Source: Pseudomonas monteilii NBRC 103158 = DSM 14164
Lineage (GTDB): Bacteria; Pseudomonadota; Gammaproteobacteria; Pseudomonadales; Pseudomonadaceae
Reading direction: 5' to 3'
DNA length: 64,000 bases
NCBI RefSeq assembly: GCF_000730605.1
Contig: NZ_BBIS01000004.1
Coordinates: forward strand, 1 to 64,000
Made by a program: the position numbers and the translations under genes
In this document: positions 27,734 to 37,100 of the stretch, piece after piece
Layout of the letters: the number at the start of each line of letters is the position of its first letter
Position numbering within the stretch: the first letter of the stretch is position 1
The notes under the pieces: model-generated
Database searches by the model: none
What the model saw: the letters and a program-made list of their open reading frames with translations, nothing else
What the model was told of the DNA's origin: nothing

Positions 27734-27763
27734 TGTGGGAGCGGGCTTGCCCGCGAACAGGCC
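27734..27763. repeat. P. putida-type REP element
   Basis: The segment contains TGTGGGAGCGGGCTTGCCCG followed by CGAACAGGCC, the consensus REP of P. putida. It forms a hairpin around GCGGGC/GCCCGC. It is a single copy between ffh and the CcsA-like gene, upstream of the ffh promoter. Confidence 0.8.
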
Positions 27764-27824
27764 CTGGCAGCCACCGAATATCTCCCAGGCCTCCACCAAG
27801 GTGTGCGCCGCCGCCGCACTTCGC

Positions 27825-27830
27825 TATAAT
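27825..27830 (+). promoter_or_regulatory. ffh -10 element
   Basis: A perfect TATAAT lies 86 bases before the ffh start. The expected -35 position (about 27802) has no good match. The strong -10 and the lack of any other candidate in the gap support it. Confidence 0.5.
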
Positions 27831-27915
27831 CGCCGCCTTGCTGTGCCCGGCGGGTGTGTATTTCCCCCAGGGCGCCTGACAAACCTCGGCTTTTACTGGG
27901 CCTGAAAGGATCACC

Positions 27916-29292
27916 ATGTTCGAAAACCTGACCGACCGCCTGTCACAGACGCTGCGCCATGTCACCGGCAAGGCCAAGCTGACCGAAGACAACATCAAGG
28001 ACACGCTGCGCGAAGTGCGCATGGCCCTGCTCGAGGCCGACGTTGCCCTGCCGGTGGTCAAGGATTTCGTCAACAGCGTCAAGGAACGTGCGGTCGGCAC
28101 CGAAGTGTCGCGCAGCCTCACCCCGGGCCAGGCGTTCGTGAAAATCGTCCAGGCCGAGCTGGAAAGCCTGATGGGCGCGGCCAACGAAGACCTCGCGCTG
28201 AACGCCGCCCCGCCAGCCGTCGTGCTGATGGCCGGCCTGCAGGGCGCCGGTAAGACCACCACTGCCGGCAAGCTGGCGCGCTTCCTTAAAGAGCGCAAGA
28301 AAAAGAGCGTGATGGTGGTTTCTGCCGACGTTTACCGCCCGGCGGCGATCAAGCAGCTGGAAACCCTGGCCAACGACATCGGTGTCACCTTCTTCCCGTC
28401 CGACATCAGCCAGAAGCCGGTGGCCATTGCCGAAGCGGCCATCCGCGAAGCCAAGCTGAAGTTCATCGACGTGGTCATCGTCGACACCGCCGGCCGTCTG
28501 CACATCGACGCCGACATGATGGACGAGATCAAGGCGCTGCACGCTGCGGTCAAGCCGATCGAGACCCTGTTCGTGGTCGATGCCATGACCGGCCAGGACG
28601 CCGCCAACACCGCCAAGGCGTTTGGCGAGGCGCTGCCACTGACCGGCGTGGTGCTGACCAAGGTCGACGGTGATGCCCGTGGCGGTGCTGCGCTGTCGGT
28701 GCGTGCCATTACCGGCAAGCCGATCAAGTTCATCGGTATGGGCGAGAAGACCGAGGCCCTCGAGCCGTTCCACCCCGACCGTGTTGCTTCGCGCATCCTC
28801 GGCATGGGCGACGTTCTCAGCCTGATCGAGCAGGCCGAGCAGACCATCGACAAGGCCAAGGCCGACAAGCTGGCCAAGAAGCTGAAGAAAGGCAAAGGCT
28901 TCGACCTCGAAGACTTCCGTGACCAGCTGCAACAAATGAAGAACATGGGCGGCCTGGGCGGCCTGATGGACAAGCTGCCGAGCATCGGTGGGGTCAACCT
29001 GTCGCAGATGGGCAACGCACAAGGCGCGGCCGAGAAGCAGTTCAAGCAGATGGAAGCGATCATCAACTCCATGACCCCGGCCGAGCGCCGCGACCCTGAC
29101 CTGATCAGCGGTTCGCGCAAGCGCCGTATCGCCCTCGGTTCCGGTACCCAGGTGCAGGACATCGGCCGGCTGATCAAGCAGCACAAGCAGATGCAGAAGA
29201 TGATGAAGAAATTCTCTGCCAAAGGCGGCATGGCCAAGATGATGCGCGGCCTGGGCGGCATGCTGCCTGGCGGCGGTATGCCGAAGCTGTAA
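27916..29292 (+). CDS. ffh: signal recognition particle protein Ffh
   Basis: Ffh binds 4.5S RNA and signal sequences and delivers ribosomes to FtsY for membrane insertion. The 458 residues have the N domain and a GTPase G domain with G1 [22 protein letters not shown] and [11 protein letters not shown]. The methionine-rich M domain has [16 protein letters not shown] and the RNA-binding [13 protein letters not shown]. Family length is normal. It stands alone upstream of the rpsP operon. Confidence 0.98.
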   Translation: MFENLTDRLSQTLRHVTGKAKLTEDNIKDTLREVRMALLEADVALPVVKDFVNSVKERAVGTEVSRSLTPGQAFVKIVQAELESLMGAANEDLALNAAPPAVVLMAGLQGAGKTTTAGKLARFLKERKKKSVMVVSADVYRPAAIKQLETLANDIGVTFFPSDISQKPVAIAEAAIREAKLKFIDVVIVDTAGRLHIDADMMDEIKALHAAVKPIETLFVVDAMTGQDAANTAKAFGEALPLTGVVLTKVDGDARGGAALSVRAITGKPIKFIGMGEKTEALEPFHPDRVASRILGMGDVLSLIEQAEQTIDKAKADKLAKKLKKGKGFDLEDFRDQLQQMKNMGGLGGLMDKLPSIGGVNLSQMGNAQGAAEKQFKQMEAIINSMTPAERRDPDLISGSRKRRIALGSGTQVQDIGRLIKQHKQMQKMMKKFSAKGGMAKMMRGLGGMLPGGGMPKL

Positions 29293-29303
29293 ACCTCTAT
29301 TCC

Positions 29304-29333
29304 GGGCGCTTGCCTTTTGTCGGGCAGGCGCCC
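29304..29333 (+). terminator. hairpin after ffh
   Basis: GGGCGCTTGCC pairs with GGCAGGCGCCC with one weak pair, around a TTTTGTC loop. A second hairpin CCCCGCC-tt-GGCGGGG follows at 29339-29354. No T tract follows either, so termination strength is uncertain. Confidence 0.45.
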
Positions 29334-29540
29334 AGAACCCCCGCCTTGGCGGGGCAACGGCCGCGGATTTCGCGGCGCAACCGGCAAATCTGGACGGTGG
29401 GGCAGGGCCTTGCCGAAAAAGTCATTTGCAAATGTCCGTGTATTCCCCGAGAATATGCGGCCTTTTGGGCACCCGTGTGCCTATTTGGCATTCAGATTTG
29501 CAGTACAAACTGCAACACCGACTATAGGAACGATGTTCAC

Positions 29541-29792
29541 ATGGTAACCATTCGTCTGGCCCGTGGCGGCTCGAAAAAGCGCCCATTCTACCACCTGACC
29601 GTGACCAACTCGCGTAACGCCCGTGACGGCCGTTTCGTTGAGCGCGTTGGCTTCTTCAACCCGATCGCATCGGGCGCCGAAGTCAAGCTGTCGGTCAACC
29701 AAGAGCGCGTCACCTACTGGCTGAGCCAGGGCGCACAGCCGTCTGAGCGCGTTGCTCAGCTGCTGAAGGACGCTGCCAAGGCCGCTGCCTGA
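29541..29792 (+). CDS. rpsP: 30S ribosomal protein S16
   Basis: S16 is a small-subunit assembly protein. The 83 residues start [19 protein letters not shown] and contain [16 protein letters not shown], the family pattern. The start at 29541 is fixed by homology and by the AGGAACG ribosome site. The gene opens the rpsP-rimM-trmD-rplS operon. The 248-base leader contains TTGCAA and GAATAT near 29430-29455 as a possible promoter. Confidence 0.98.
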   Translation: MVTIRLARGGSKKRPFYHLTVTNSRNARDGRFVERVGFFNPIASGAEVKLSVNQERVTYWLSQGAQPSERVAQLLKDAAKAAA

Positions 29793-29797
29793 ACAGT

Positions 29798-30334
29798 ATG
29801 AACGCGACGCCAGAAAAGGCTGATGACCTCATCGTCGTCGGCAAGATTTTTTCGGTTCACGGCGTTCGCGGCGAGGTGAAGGTGTATTCCTTTACCGATC
29901 CGATTGAAAACCTGTTGGATTATCCACGCTGGACGCTTCGGCACGAAGGCAAGGTAAAGCAGGTCGAGCTGGTCAGCGGTCGTGGCTCCCAAAAGGGCCT
30001 GGTCGTGAAGCTTAAAGGCCTCGAGGATCGTGATGAAGCCCGTCTTCTGAGCGGTTATGAAATCTGCATTTCGCGGAGCCTTTTGCCCAACCTGGCTGCC
30101 GACGAGTACTACTGGTACCAGTTGGAAGGCCTGAAGGTCATCAACCAGGACGAACAACTGTTCGGCAAGGTCGATCACCTGTTGGAGACCGGTGCGAACG
30201 ATGTAATGGTGGTCAAGCCCTGCGCAGGCAGCCTGGATGATCGCGAGCGTCTGTTGCCCTATACGGCGCAATGCGTGCTCAACATCGACCTGGAAGCAGG
30301 CGTGATGCGGGTTGAATGGGACGCGGACTTCTAA
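29798..30334 (+). CDS. rimM: 16S rRNA processing protein RimM
   Basis: RimM helps mature the 30S head with S19. The 178 residues show the N-terminal VGKIFSVHGVRGEVKVYSFTD motif and the PRC-barrel C-terminal half with DEYYWYQLEGLKV and LLPYTAQCVLNID. It lies five bases after rpsP in the usual operon order. Confidence 0.97.
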   Translation: MNATPEKADDLIVVGKIFSVHGVRGEVKVYSFTDPIENLLDYPRWTLRHEGKVKQVELVSGRGSQKGLVVKLKGLEDRDEARLLSGYEICISRSLLPNLAADEYYWYQLEGLKVINQDEQLFGKVDHLLETGANDVMVVKPCAGSLDDRERLLPYTAQCVLNIDLEAGVMRVEWDADF

Positions 30335-30337
30335 ACG

Positions 30338-31090
30338 ATGGGTAACCTTCGCGTAGACGTCATCACGTTGTTCCCCGAGATGTTCTCGGCCATCACGGAG
30401 TACGGCATTACCAGCCGCGCGGTGAAACAGGGGTTGCTTCAGGTGACTTGCTGGAACCCGCGGGACTACACCACAGATCGTCACCACACGGTAGATGATC
30501 GGCCGTTTGGCGGTGGTCCGGGCATGGTGATGAAAATCAAGCCTCTGGAAGACGCCCTGGTTAGCGCCAGGCAAGCGACCGGAGCAGCGGCGAAGGTGAT
30601 CTACCTTTCGCCTCAAGGCCGCAAGCTGACTCAGCAGGCGGTCAAAGGCCTGGCCGAACAGGAATCGTTGATCCTGATCGCCGGTCGTTATGAAGGCATC
30701 GACGAGCGCTTTATCGAGGCTCATGTCGATGAGGAGTGGTCGATTGGCGACTATGTGCTTTCCGGTGGCGAGCTGCCGGCCATGGTACTGATCGATGCGG
30801 TTACACGGCTGCTGCCCGGAGCTTTAGGGCATGTGGACTCGGCGGAAGAAGATTCCTTCACCGACGGTCTGCTGGATTGCCCGCACTACACCCGACCTGA
30901 GGTGTATGCGGATCAGCGTGTTCCCGACGTGTTGCTAAGTGGCAACCATGCACATATCCGGCGTTGGAGGATGAAGCAGTCCCTTGGTAGGACCTTCGAA
31001 CGACGCGCCGATCTTCTGGAAAGTCGCTCGCTTTCTGGAGAAGAGAAGAAGCTGCTCGAGGAATACCTCCGCGAGCGGGACGATAGTTAA
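30338..31090 (+). CDS. trmD: tRNA (guanine-N1)-methyltransferase TrmD
   Basis: TrmD makes m1G37 in tRNA and prevents +1 frameshifting. The 250 residues show the SPOUT trefoil-knot sequence, with [27 protein letters not shown] and [19 protein letters not shown]. The C-terminal segment contains [14 protein letters not shown]. It begins three bases after rimM. Confidence 0.98.
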   Translation: MGNLRVDVITLFPEMFSAITEYGITSRAVKQGLLQVTCWNPRDYTTDRHHTVDDRPFGGGPGMVMKIKPLEDALVSARQATGAAAKVIYLSPQGRKLTQQAVKGLAEQESLILIAGRYEGIDERFIEAHVDEEWSIGDYVLSGGELPAMVLIDAVTRLLPGALGHVDSAEEDSFTDGLLDCPHYTRPEVYADQRVPDVLLSGNHAHIRRWRMKQSLGRTFERRADLLESRSLSGEEKKLLEEYLRERDDS

Positions 31091-31132
31091 ACGTATCGAT
31101 GGTGGATCGCGTATCCATCTTAGGAGCACAGC

Positions 31133-31483
31133 ATGACCAACAAGATCATCCAGCAGCTCGAAGCCGAGCAGATGAGCAAGGAAATCCCGACCTTCGCACC
31201 AGGCGACACCGTTGTCGTTCAGGTTAAAGTGAAGGAAGGTGAGCGTTCCCGTCTGCAGGCGTTCGAAGGCGTTGTTATCGCCAAGCGTAACCGCGGTCTG
31301 AACAGCGCCTTCACCGTGCGCAAGATCTCCAGCGGCGTTGGCGTAGAGCGTACCTTCCAGACCTACAGCCCGCAAATCGACAGCCTGGCCGTGAAACGTC
31401 GTGGTGACGTGCGTAAAGCCAAGCTGTACTACCTGCGCGACCTGTCCGGCAAAGCCGCTCGCATCAAGGAAAAACTGTCCTGA
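31133..31483 (+). CDS. rplS: 50S ribosomal protein L19
   Basis: L19 sits at the 30S-50S interface. The 116 residues contain the family core [20 protein letters not shown] and RIKEKLS at the end. A ribosome site TTAGGAGCACAGC precedes the ATG. It is last in the operon and is followed by a strong terminator. Confidence 0.98.
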   Translation: MTNKIIQQLEAEQMSKEIPTFAPGDTVVVQVKVKEGERSRLQAFEGVVIAKRNRGLNSAFTVRKISSGVGVERTFQTYSPQIDSLAVKRRGDVRKAKLYYLRDLSGKAARIKEKLS

Positions 31484-31519
31484 GGACAGTTTGCCCGGTG
31501 GCCGAGGCCGCCTAGCGAG

Positions 31520-31547
31520 AAAAAAGCAGCCTTCGGGCTGCTTTTTT
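31520..31547 (+). terminator. Rho-independent terminator of the rpsP-rplS operon
   Basis: AAAAAGCAGCC and GGCTGCTTTTTT form a stem around a TTCG tetraloop, with a run of six T. It is a textbook terminator 36 bases after rplS. Confidence 0.9.
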
Positions 31548-31578
31548 GCGTTTTGAACCTTTGAAAGATGTGAATGCC

Positions 31579-31986
31579 ATGACTACCCGAGACCAGGAAA
31601 TCCAGCGCCGTACCGAGCTGTCGGTGACTCGCGTGACCAAGGCGGTGTTCCCAAACACCACCAACCACCACAACACCCTGTTCGGCGGCACCGCCCTGGC
31701 CTGGATGGACGAAGTGTCGTTCATCGCCGCCACGCGCTTCTGCCGCCTGCCGCTGGTGACCGTGTCCACCGATCGCATCGACTTCAAGCACCCGATTCCG
31801 GCGGGCTCGATCGTCGAACTGGTAGGCACGGTAATCAAGGTCGGCAATACCAGCTTGCAGGTGCAGGTGGACGTGTTTGTCGAGAACATGTACCTGGACG
31901 GCCGCGAACGGGCCATTCACGGTGTGTTCAGCTTTGTCGCCATTGACGAGGACAAGCGCCCGGTGCCGGTGCTCCCGGGCGCCTGA
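31579..31986 (+). CDS. acyl-CoA thioesterase (YciA/hot-dog family)
   Basis: This is a 135-residue single hot-dog protein with NTTNHHNTLFGGTALAWMDE and the later VSTDRIDFKHPIPAGSIVEL. It resembles YciA-type acyl-CoA thioesterases, which are hexamers acting on short to long acyl-CoA. The ATG at 31579 is chosen because an upstream extension would overlap the rplS terminator. It lies close to the end of the convergent antiporter gene. Confidence 0.9.
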   Translation: MTTRDQEIQRRTELSVTRVTKAVFPNTTNHHNTLFGGTALAWMDEVSFIAATRFCRLPLVTVSTDRIDFKHPIPAGSIVELVGTVIKVGNTSLQVQVDVFVENMYLDGRERAIHGVFSFVAIDEDKRPVPVLPGA

Positions 31987-31989
31987 GTG

Positions 31990-33795
31990 TCAGGGCTCCG
32001 GGGCTGGCTCGATCAACGCCACCAGGGTCCATCCCGGTTGCGGCTGTAGCGGGTTGTCGGGGCTGGCTACATGTACCCAGCCATGCCCGTCGCGGGCGAA
32101 CAGCAAGTGCGCACGCTTGCCATGCAGTGCCTGGTAGGCATCCCAGCCAAAGCCTTCGGTCAGGTTGGTGCTGTACAGTTCGGCGCCCTGATGCAGCCGG
32201 TTGGCCAGTTGCAGATAGGTCATTGGGCTGGCTCCCAGTAGATGCCCCCGATGCTCTTCGGCAGCTCGGTGCTTGTCGCTGCGTTGCTTCTCCAGGCCGC
32301 TGGCCAGCACGAACAGCCGGCCGTTACCGAAGTCATGGCGGAACCTTGCGCAGGCCAGGGCGTTGATTTCGCCAGCGGGAGACAGCCCCAGCAAGTGCCC
32401 GAGGCCGACCAGGTCCAGGTGTGCGTCGGCATGTTGCGAGGCGGGGTTGCCAAAGTAGGTCGGTAGCCCGTCCATGCGCGCGGCGCGAATGTTTTCCCAG
32501 CTGGAGTCTGTCAGCAAAACCCGACAGCCCAATTGCTGCAGGGCTTTGGCGATGGCCCGGGCCGGCTCGTTGGCACCGACCACCAGAAAACCACTGGGCG
32601 CCGGTTCGGCGACCTTGAGCAGGCGTGCCAGCGGCCTGGCCGTGGCGCTTTGCAGTACCACCGTGCCGATGATCACGGCGAAGGTCAGCGGCACCAGCAG
32701 CAAGGCGTCCGGGTGTCCGGCCTGATGCAGGCGGATGGCGAAAATCGCTGAAACGGCGGCGGCAACGATGCCGCGTGGCGCAATCCAGGCCAGCAGTGCC
32801 CGTTCCCGCCAACTGAGCGGTGAGCCCAGTGTGGCCAGCCACACGTTCAGTGGGCGTGCCAGCAGCTGGATCACCAGCAACAACGCCAGTACCGCCGGGC
32901 CGAGGCCCAGCAGGGCATGCAGGTCAAGGCGCGCAGCCAGCAGGATGAACAGGCCGGAAATCAGCAGTACGCTGAGGTTCTCCTTGAAGTGCAGGATCTG
33001 CCGCACATCCACCCCGCGCATGTTGGCCAGCCACATGCCCATCACGGTCACTGCCAATAGCCCGGACTCATGCACGATCTGGTTGGCGGCGATGAAAATA
33101 CCCAGCACCGCCGCCAGTGATGCGAGGTTGTGCAGGTATTCCGGCAGCCATTGTTCGCGCATGATCTGCCCCAGCAGCCAACCCCCGGCCGCACCCAGGG
33201 CGCTACCGCAGAAAATGACCCCCGCGAAGGTAGTGAGGCTCTGGAACAGGCCATTGCCGTCTGCACTGGCGATGATGAAGCTGTACACCACCACGGCCAG
33301 CAGCGCACCGATCGGGTCGATCATGATCCCTTCCCAGCGCAGGATGTTGGCGATGGTCGACTTTGGCCGCACCACGCGCAGCATCGGCACGATCACAGTG
33401 GGGCCTGTCACAAGGGTCAAGGTGCCGAACAGAATCGCCAACGGCCAGTCGAACCCCAGCAGCCAGTGGGTCGCCAGGGCGATGACCAGCCAGGTGACCA
33501 GTGCGCCCACGGTGACCAGGCGATGCACCACGCTGCCGATTTCGCGCCACTGCGACAGGTGCAGGGTGAGGCTACCTTCGAACAGGATCAGCGCCACTGC
33601 CAGCGACACCAGCGGCATCAGTAGCGGGCCGAACAACGCCTCGGGGTCGAGCCAGCCCAGTGCCGGGCCGGCAATGATCCCGGTCAGCAGCAGAAACAGA
33701 ATCGCCGGTAGCTTCAGGCGCCAGGCCAGCCACTGGCAGGCCAGTGCAGCGGCGCCGATGCCGCCGACGCTAAGTAGTATCTGCTCTTCGCTCAT
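31990..33795 (-). CDS. CPA1-type cation:proton antiporter with TrkA-N-like C-terminal domain
   Basis: The 601-residue protein has about 12 spans in the first 390 residues, including ALILFEGSLTL and the GPTVIVPMLR and DPIGALLAVV motifs of Na+/K+:H+ antiporters. A nucleotide-binding TrkA-N-like segment follows (VVGANEPARAIAKAL, about 405-520), with a C-terminal domain after it. It should exchange monovalent cations for protons at the inner membrane under nucleotide control. Ion preference cannot be read from sequence. Confidence 0.88.
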   Translation of the reverse strand: MSEEQILLSVGGIGAAALACQWLAWRLKLPAILFLLLTGIIAGPALGWLDPEALFGPLLMPLVSLAVALILFEGSLTLHLSQWREIGSVVHRLVTVGALVTWLVIALATHWLLGFDWPLAILFGTLTLVTGPTVIVPMLRVVRPKSTIANILRWEGIMIDPIGALLAVVVYSFIIASADGNGLFQSLTTFAGVIFCGSALGAAGGWLLGQIMREQWLPEYLHNLASLAAVLGIFIAANQIVHESGLLAVTVMGMWLANMRGVDVRQILHFKENLSVLLISGLFILLAARLDLHALLGLGPAVLALLLVIQLLARPLNVWLATLGSPLSWRERALLAWIAPRGIVAAAVSAIFAIRLHQAGHPDALLLVPLTFAVIIGTVVLQSATARPLARLLKVAEPAPSGFLVVGANEPARAIAKALQQLGCRVLLTDSSWENIRAARMDGLPTYFGNPASQHADAHLDLVGLGHLLGLSPAGEINALACARFRHDFGNGRLFVLASGLEKQRSDKHRAAEEHRGHLLGASPMTYLQLANRLHQGAELYSTNLTEGFGWDAYQALHGKRAHLLFARDGHGWVHVASPDNPLQPQPGWTLVALIEPAPEP

Positions 33796-33863
33796 GTGGG
33801 CTCCCTATGCCTGCGCTGTTATGAAAGACTAAGCATCAATCCGCCGTTTGCCACCGAGTTTTC

Positions 33864-34760
33864 ATGTCCGCCCTCGACCATCCCCTGATCGACCAGTTTC
33901 TTGATGCCCTGTGGCTCGAAAAAGGCCTGTCCGACAACACCCGCGTGTCCTACCGCAGCGACCTGGCCCTGTTCAACGGCTGGCTACAGGAACATTCGGT
34001 TTCCCTGCCGGATGCCGGCCGTGACCTGATCCTCGACCACTTGGCCTGGCGCCTCGACCAAGGCTACAAGCCACGCTCCACGGCGCGCTTCCTTTCCGGC
34101 CTGCGCGGCTTCTTCCGCTACCTGCTGCGGGAAAAACTGGTGGCCATCGACCCGACCCTGCAGGTCGAAATGCCGCAGCTGGGCAAGCCGCTGCCCAAGT
34201 CGCTCTCCGAAGCCGACGTCGAGGCCTTGCTGCAAGCCCCGGACCTGGGCGAAGCCATCGGTCAGCGCGACCGCGCCATGCTCGAAGTGCTGTATGCCTG
34301 CGGCCTGCGCGTCACCGAACTGGTCAGCCTGACCCTCGATCAGGTCAATCTGCGCCAAGGTGTACTGCGTGTGATGGGCAAGGGCAGCAAGGAGCGCCTG
34401 GTGCCGATGGGGGAAGAGGCGGTCGTGTGGCTGGAGCGCTATCAACGTGACGGTCGCGCCGAACTGCTCAATGGCCGCCCCAGCGACGTGCTGTTCCCCA
34501 GCCTGCGTGGCGAGCAGATGACCCGGCAGACCTTCTGGCACCGCATCAAGCACCATGCCCGGGTTGCCGGCATCGACAAGCCGCTGTCGCCGCATACCCT
34601 GCGCCACGCCTTCGCCACCCACCTGCTCAACCATGGCGCCGACCTGCGCGTGGTGCAGATGCTGCTTGGCCACAGCGACCTGTCCACCACGCAGATCTAC
34701 ACCCACGTCGCCAAGGCCCGTCTGCAGCAGTTGCACGCCCAGCACCACCCGCGTGGATGA
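33864..34760 (+). CDS. xerD: site-specific tyrosine recombinase XerD
   Basis: XerD resolves chromosome dimers at dif with XerC and FtsK. The 298 residues have the SAM-like N domain (DQFLDALWLEKGLSDNT) and the catalytic set in YACGLRVTEL, GKGSKERLVP, SPHTLRHAFATHLL, LGHSDLSTTQIYTH (Tyr279). Length and position next to dsbC match the Pseudomonas arrangement. It is therefore the housekeeping enzyme and not a mobile-element integrase. Confidence 0.96.
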   Translation: MSALDHPLIDQFLDALWLEKGLSDNTRVSYRSDLALFNGWLQEHSVSLPDAGRDLILDHLAWRLDQGYKPRSTARFLSGLRGFFRYLLREKLVAIDPTLQVEMPQLGKPLPKSLSEADVEALLQAPDLGEAIGQRDRAMLEVLYACGLRVTELVSLTLDQVNLRQGVLRVMGKGSKERLVPMGEEAVVWLERYQRDGRAELLNGRPSDVLFPSLRGEQMTRQTFWHRIKHHARVAGIDKPLSPHTLRHAFATHLLNHGADLRVVQMLLGHSDLSTTQIYTHVAKARLQQLHAQHHPRG

Positions 34761-34913
34761 ATGTTTTTCATGTTCCGCCGACTGGTCCTTGCAAGGCCCT
34801 TCACTGGCGGTGTGATGTGGTAGGCTTGGGCGGTTTGCACCAAGGGCCGCACGGCCACCGCGTATTTTCCGCAGGTGGCGCCCTCCGGCCCCTGTCCGCC
34901 TTCAGGAGTTCCC

Positions 34914-35657
34914 ATGCGCGTGACCCAGTTTTTCGCCGCCGCCGCGTTGGCGCTGGCCAGTACGTTTGCCGTAGCTGCGGCAACCGATAACAATGCCGGT
35001 GCCGAGCAGGCCATCCGTAAATCGTTGCAAAACCTTGAGCTGGAAGTGCCCGTGGAAAGCGTGGCCAGCAGCCCGCTCAACGGCCTCTATGAAGTGAAGC
35101 TGCAGGGCGGCCGCGTGCTGTACGCCAGCGCCGACGGCCAGTTCGTGATGCAGGGCTACCTGTTCCAGATCCAGGACGGCAAGCCGGTGAACCTCACCGA
35201 AAAAACCGAGCGCCAAGGCATCGCCAAGCTCATCAACGGCATTCCAGCCGCCGAGATGGTGGTTTATCCTGCCAAGGGTGAGACCAAGTCGCACATTACC
35301 GTATTCACCGACACCACCTGCCCGTACTGCCACAAGCTGCACGCCGAAGTGCCCGAGCTGAACCGCCGCGGTATCGAAGTGCGCTACGTCGCCTTCCCGC
35401 GTCAGGGCCTCGGCTCGCCGGGTGACCAGCAGTTGCAGGCGGTGTGGTGCTCCAGCGACCGCCGTGGGGCGATGGACAAGATGGTCGAAGGCGAAGAAAT
35501 CAAGGCTGCCAAGTGCACCAACCCGGTCAGCAAGCAGTTCCAGCTGGGCCAGTCGATCGGCGTCAACGGCACGCCGGCCATCGTGCTTGAAAGCGGCCAG
35601 GTCATTCCGGGCTACCAGCCGGCACCGCAGGTCGCCAAGCTGGCACTGGCCAAGTAA
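34914..35657 (+). CDS. dsbC: thiol:disulfide interchange protein DsbC
   Basis: DsbC is the periplasmic disulfide isomerase. The 247 residues have a signal peptide ending near AVAAA (about 23), an N-terminal dimerisation domain and a thioredoxin fold with CPYC (Cys136, Cys139). A structural Cys pair (VWCSS, AKC) and cis-Pro GVNGTPAIV follow. The start at 34914 follows a CAGGAG site. A TAGGCT -10-like element lies within the 153-base gap after xerD. Confidence 0.95.
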   Translation: MRVTQFFAAAALALASTFAVAAATDNNAGAEQAIRKSLQNLELEVPVESVASSPLNGLYEVKLQGGRVLYASADGQFVMQGYLFQIQDGKPVNLTEKTERQGIAKLINGIPAAEMVVYPAKGETKSHITVFTDTTCPYCHKLHAEVPELNRRGIEVRYVAFPRQGLGSPGDQQLQAVWCSSDRRGAMDKMVEGEEIKAAKCTNPVSKQFQLGQSIGVNGTPAIVLESGQVIPGYQPAPQVAKLALAK

Positions 35658-35740
35658 TCCAATTCAGTACGCCGTCGTCATGGGGTGACGGCATGTTTCA
35701 CGGTCGGCAAACGTGCCGGCCGTTCAATGGGGAGTTCACA

Positions 35741-37045
35741 GTGAAACCGGTCAAAGTAGGCATCTGTGGGTTGGGGACCGTCGGTGGCGGAACCTTCAAT
35801 GTACTTCAGCGCAACGCCGAGGAGATTGCCCGCCGTGCCGGGCGCGGTATTGAAGTGGCACAGATCGCCATGCGCTCGCAGAACCCGAACTGCCAGATTA
35901 CCGGTACCCCCATTACCGCTGACGTGTTCGAAGTTGCGAGCAACCCGGAGATCGACATTGTCATCGAGCTGATCGGTGGCTACACCATCGCCCGCGACCT
36001 GGTACTCAAGGCCATTGAAAACGGCAAGCACGTGGTCACCGCCAACAAGGCGCTGATTGCCGTGCACGGCAACGAAATCTTCGCCAAGGCCCGCGAGAAG
36101 GGCGTCATCGTCGCCTTCGAGGCGGCCGTGGCTGGCGGCATCCCGGTGATCAAGGCCATCCGCGAGGGCCTGTCGGCCAACCGCATCAACTGGCTGGCCG
36201 GTATCATCAACGGCACCGGCAACTTCATCCTCACCGAAATGCGCGAGAAGGGCCGTGCCTTCCCGGACGTGCTGGCCGAAGCCCAGGCGCTGGGTTACGC
36301 CGAAGCCGACCCGACCTTCGACGTCGAGGGCATCGACGCTGCGCACAAACTGACCATCCTGGCGTCCATCGCCTTCGGCATCCCGCTGCAGTTCGACAAG
36401 GCCTACACCGAAGGCATCACCCAGCTGACCACTGCTGACGTGAACTATGCCGAGGCCCTGGGCTACCGCATCAAGCACCTGGGTGTGGCGCGTCGTACTG
36501 CCGAAGGCATCGAGCTGCGCGTACACCCCACGCTGATCCCGGCTGACCGCCTGATCGCCAACGTCAACGGCGTGATGAACGCCGTGATGGTCAACGGTGA
36601 CGCCGCCGGTTCCACCCTGTACTACGGCGCGGGCGCCGGCATGGAGCCTACCGCTTCGTCGGTGGTCGGTGACCTGGTGGATGTGGTGCGTGCCATGACC
36701 TCCGACCCGGAAAACCGCGTGCCGCACCTGGCCTTCCAGCCAGACGCGCTGTCGGCCCACCCGATCCTGCCGATCGAAGCCTGTGAGAGCGCCTACTACC
36801 TGCGCATCCAGGCCAAGGATCACCCGGGCGTACTGGCCCAGGTGGCCAGCATCCTGTCGGAGCGTGGCATCAACATCGAGTCGATCATGCAGAAGGAAGC
36901 CGAGGAGCAGGACGGCCTGGTACCGATGATCCTGTTGACCCACGGCGTGGTCGAGCAGCGTATCAACGATGCCATCGTCGCACTGGAAGCCCTGCAGGAC
37001 GTGGTCGGCAAGGTCGTGCGCATCCGCGTCGAACAGCTCAATTAA
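35741..37045 (+). CDS. hom: homoserine dehydrogenase
   Basis: Hom reduces aspartate semialdehyde to homoserine for threonine and methionine. The 434 residues have the NAD(P)-binding start VKVGICGLGTVGGG, the catalytic segment EAAVAGGIPVIK, GIINGTGNFILTEM and a C-terminal ACT domain (about 350-430), which implies feedback control by threonine. The GTG start at 35741 is supported by the GGGGAG site 8 bases upstream. thrC follows in the same direction. Confidence 0.97.
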   Translation: MKPVKVGICGLGTVGGGTFNVLQRNAEEIARRAGRGIEVAQIAMRSQNPNCQITGTPITADVFEVASNPEIDIVIELIGGYTIARDLVLKAIENGKHVVTANKALIAVHGNEIFAKAREKGVIVAFEAAVAGGIPVIKAIREGLSANRINWLAGIINGTGNFILTEMREKGRAFPDVLAEAQALGYAEADPTFDVEGIDAAHKLTILASIAFGIPLQFDKAYTEGITQLTTADVNYAEALGYRIKHLGVARRTAEGIELRVHPTLIPADRLIANVNGVMNAVMVNGDAAGSTLYYGAGAGMEPTASSVVGDLVDVVRAMTSDPENRVPHLAFQPDALSAHPILPIEACESAYYLRIQAKDHPGVLAQVASILSERGINIESIMQKEAEEQDGLVPMILLTHGVVEQRINDAIVALEALQDVVGKVVRIRVEQLN

Positions 37046-37054
37046 TTTTGTTCT

Positions 37055-37074
37055 CGGGCCGCCGGCGCGGCCCG
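37055..37074 (+). other. intercistronic hairpin hom-thrC
   Basis: CGGGCCGC and GCGGCCCG form an 8-bp stem with a CGGC loop between hom and thrC. It could stabilise or process the shared message. There is no T run. Confidence 0.45.
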
Positions 37075-37100
37075 GGCCTTAGCATCGAAGGTTTGCACCC

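Noticed and set aside
33864..34760. Tyrosine recombinase as evidence of a mobile element
   Set aside because: Size, motifs and the neighbouring dsbC-hom-thrC genes identify housekeeping XerD. No att repeats or element genes are nearby.
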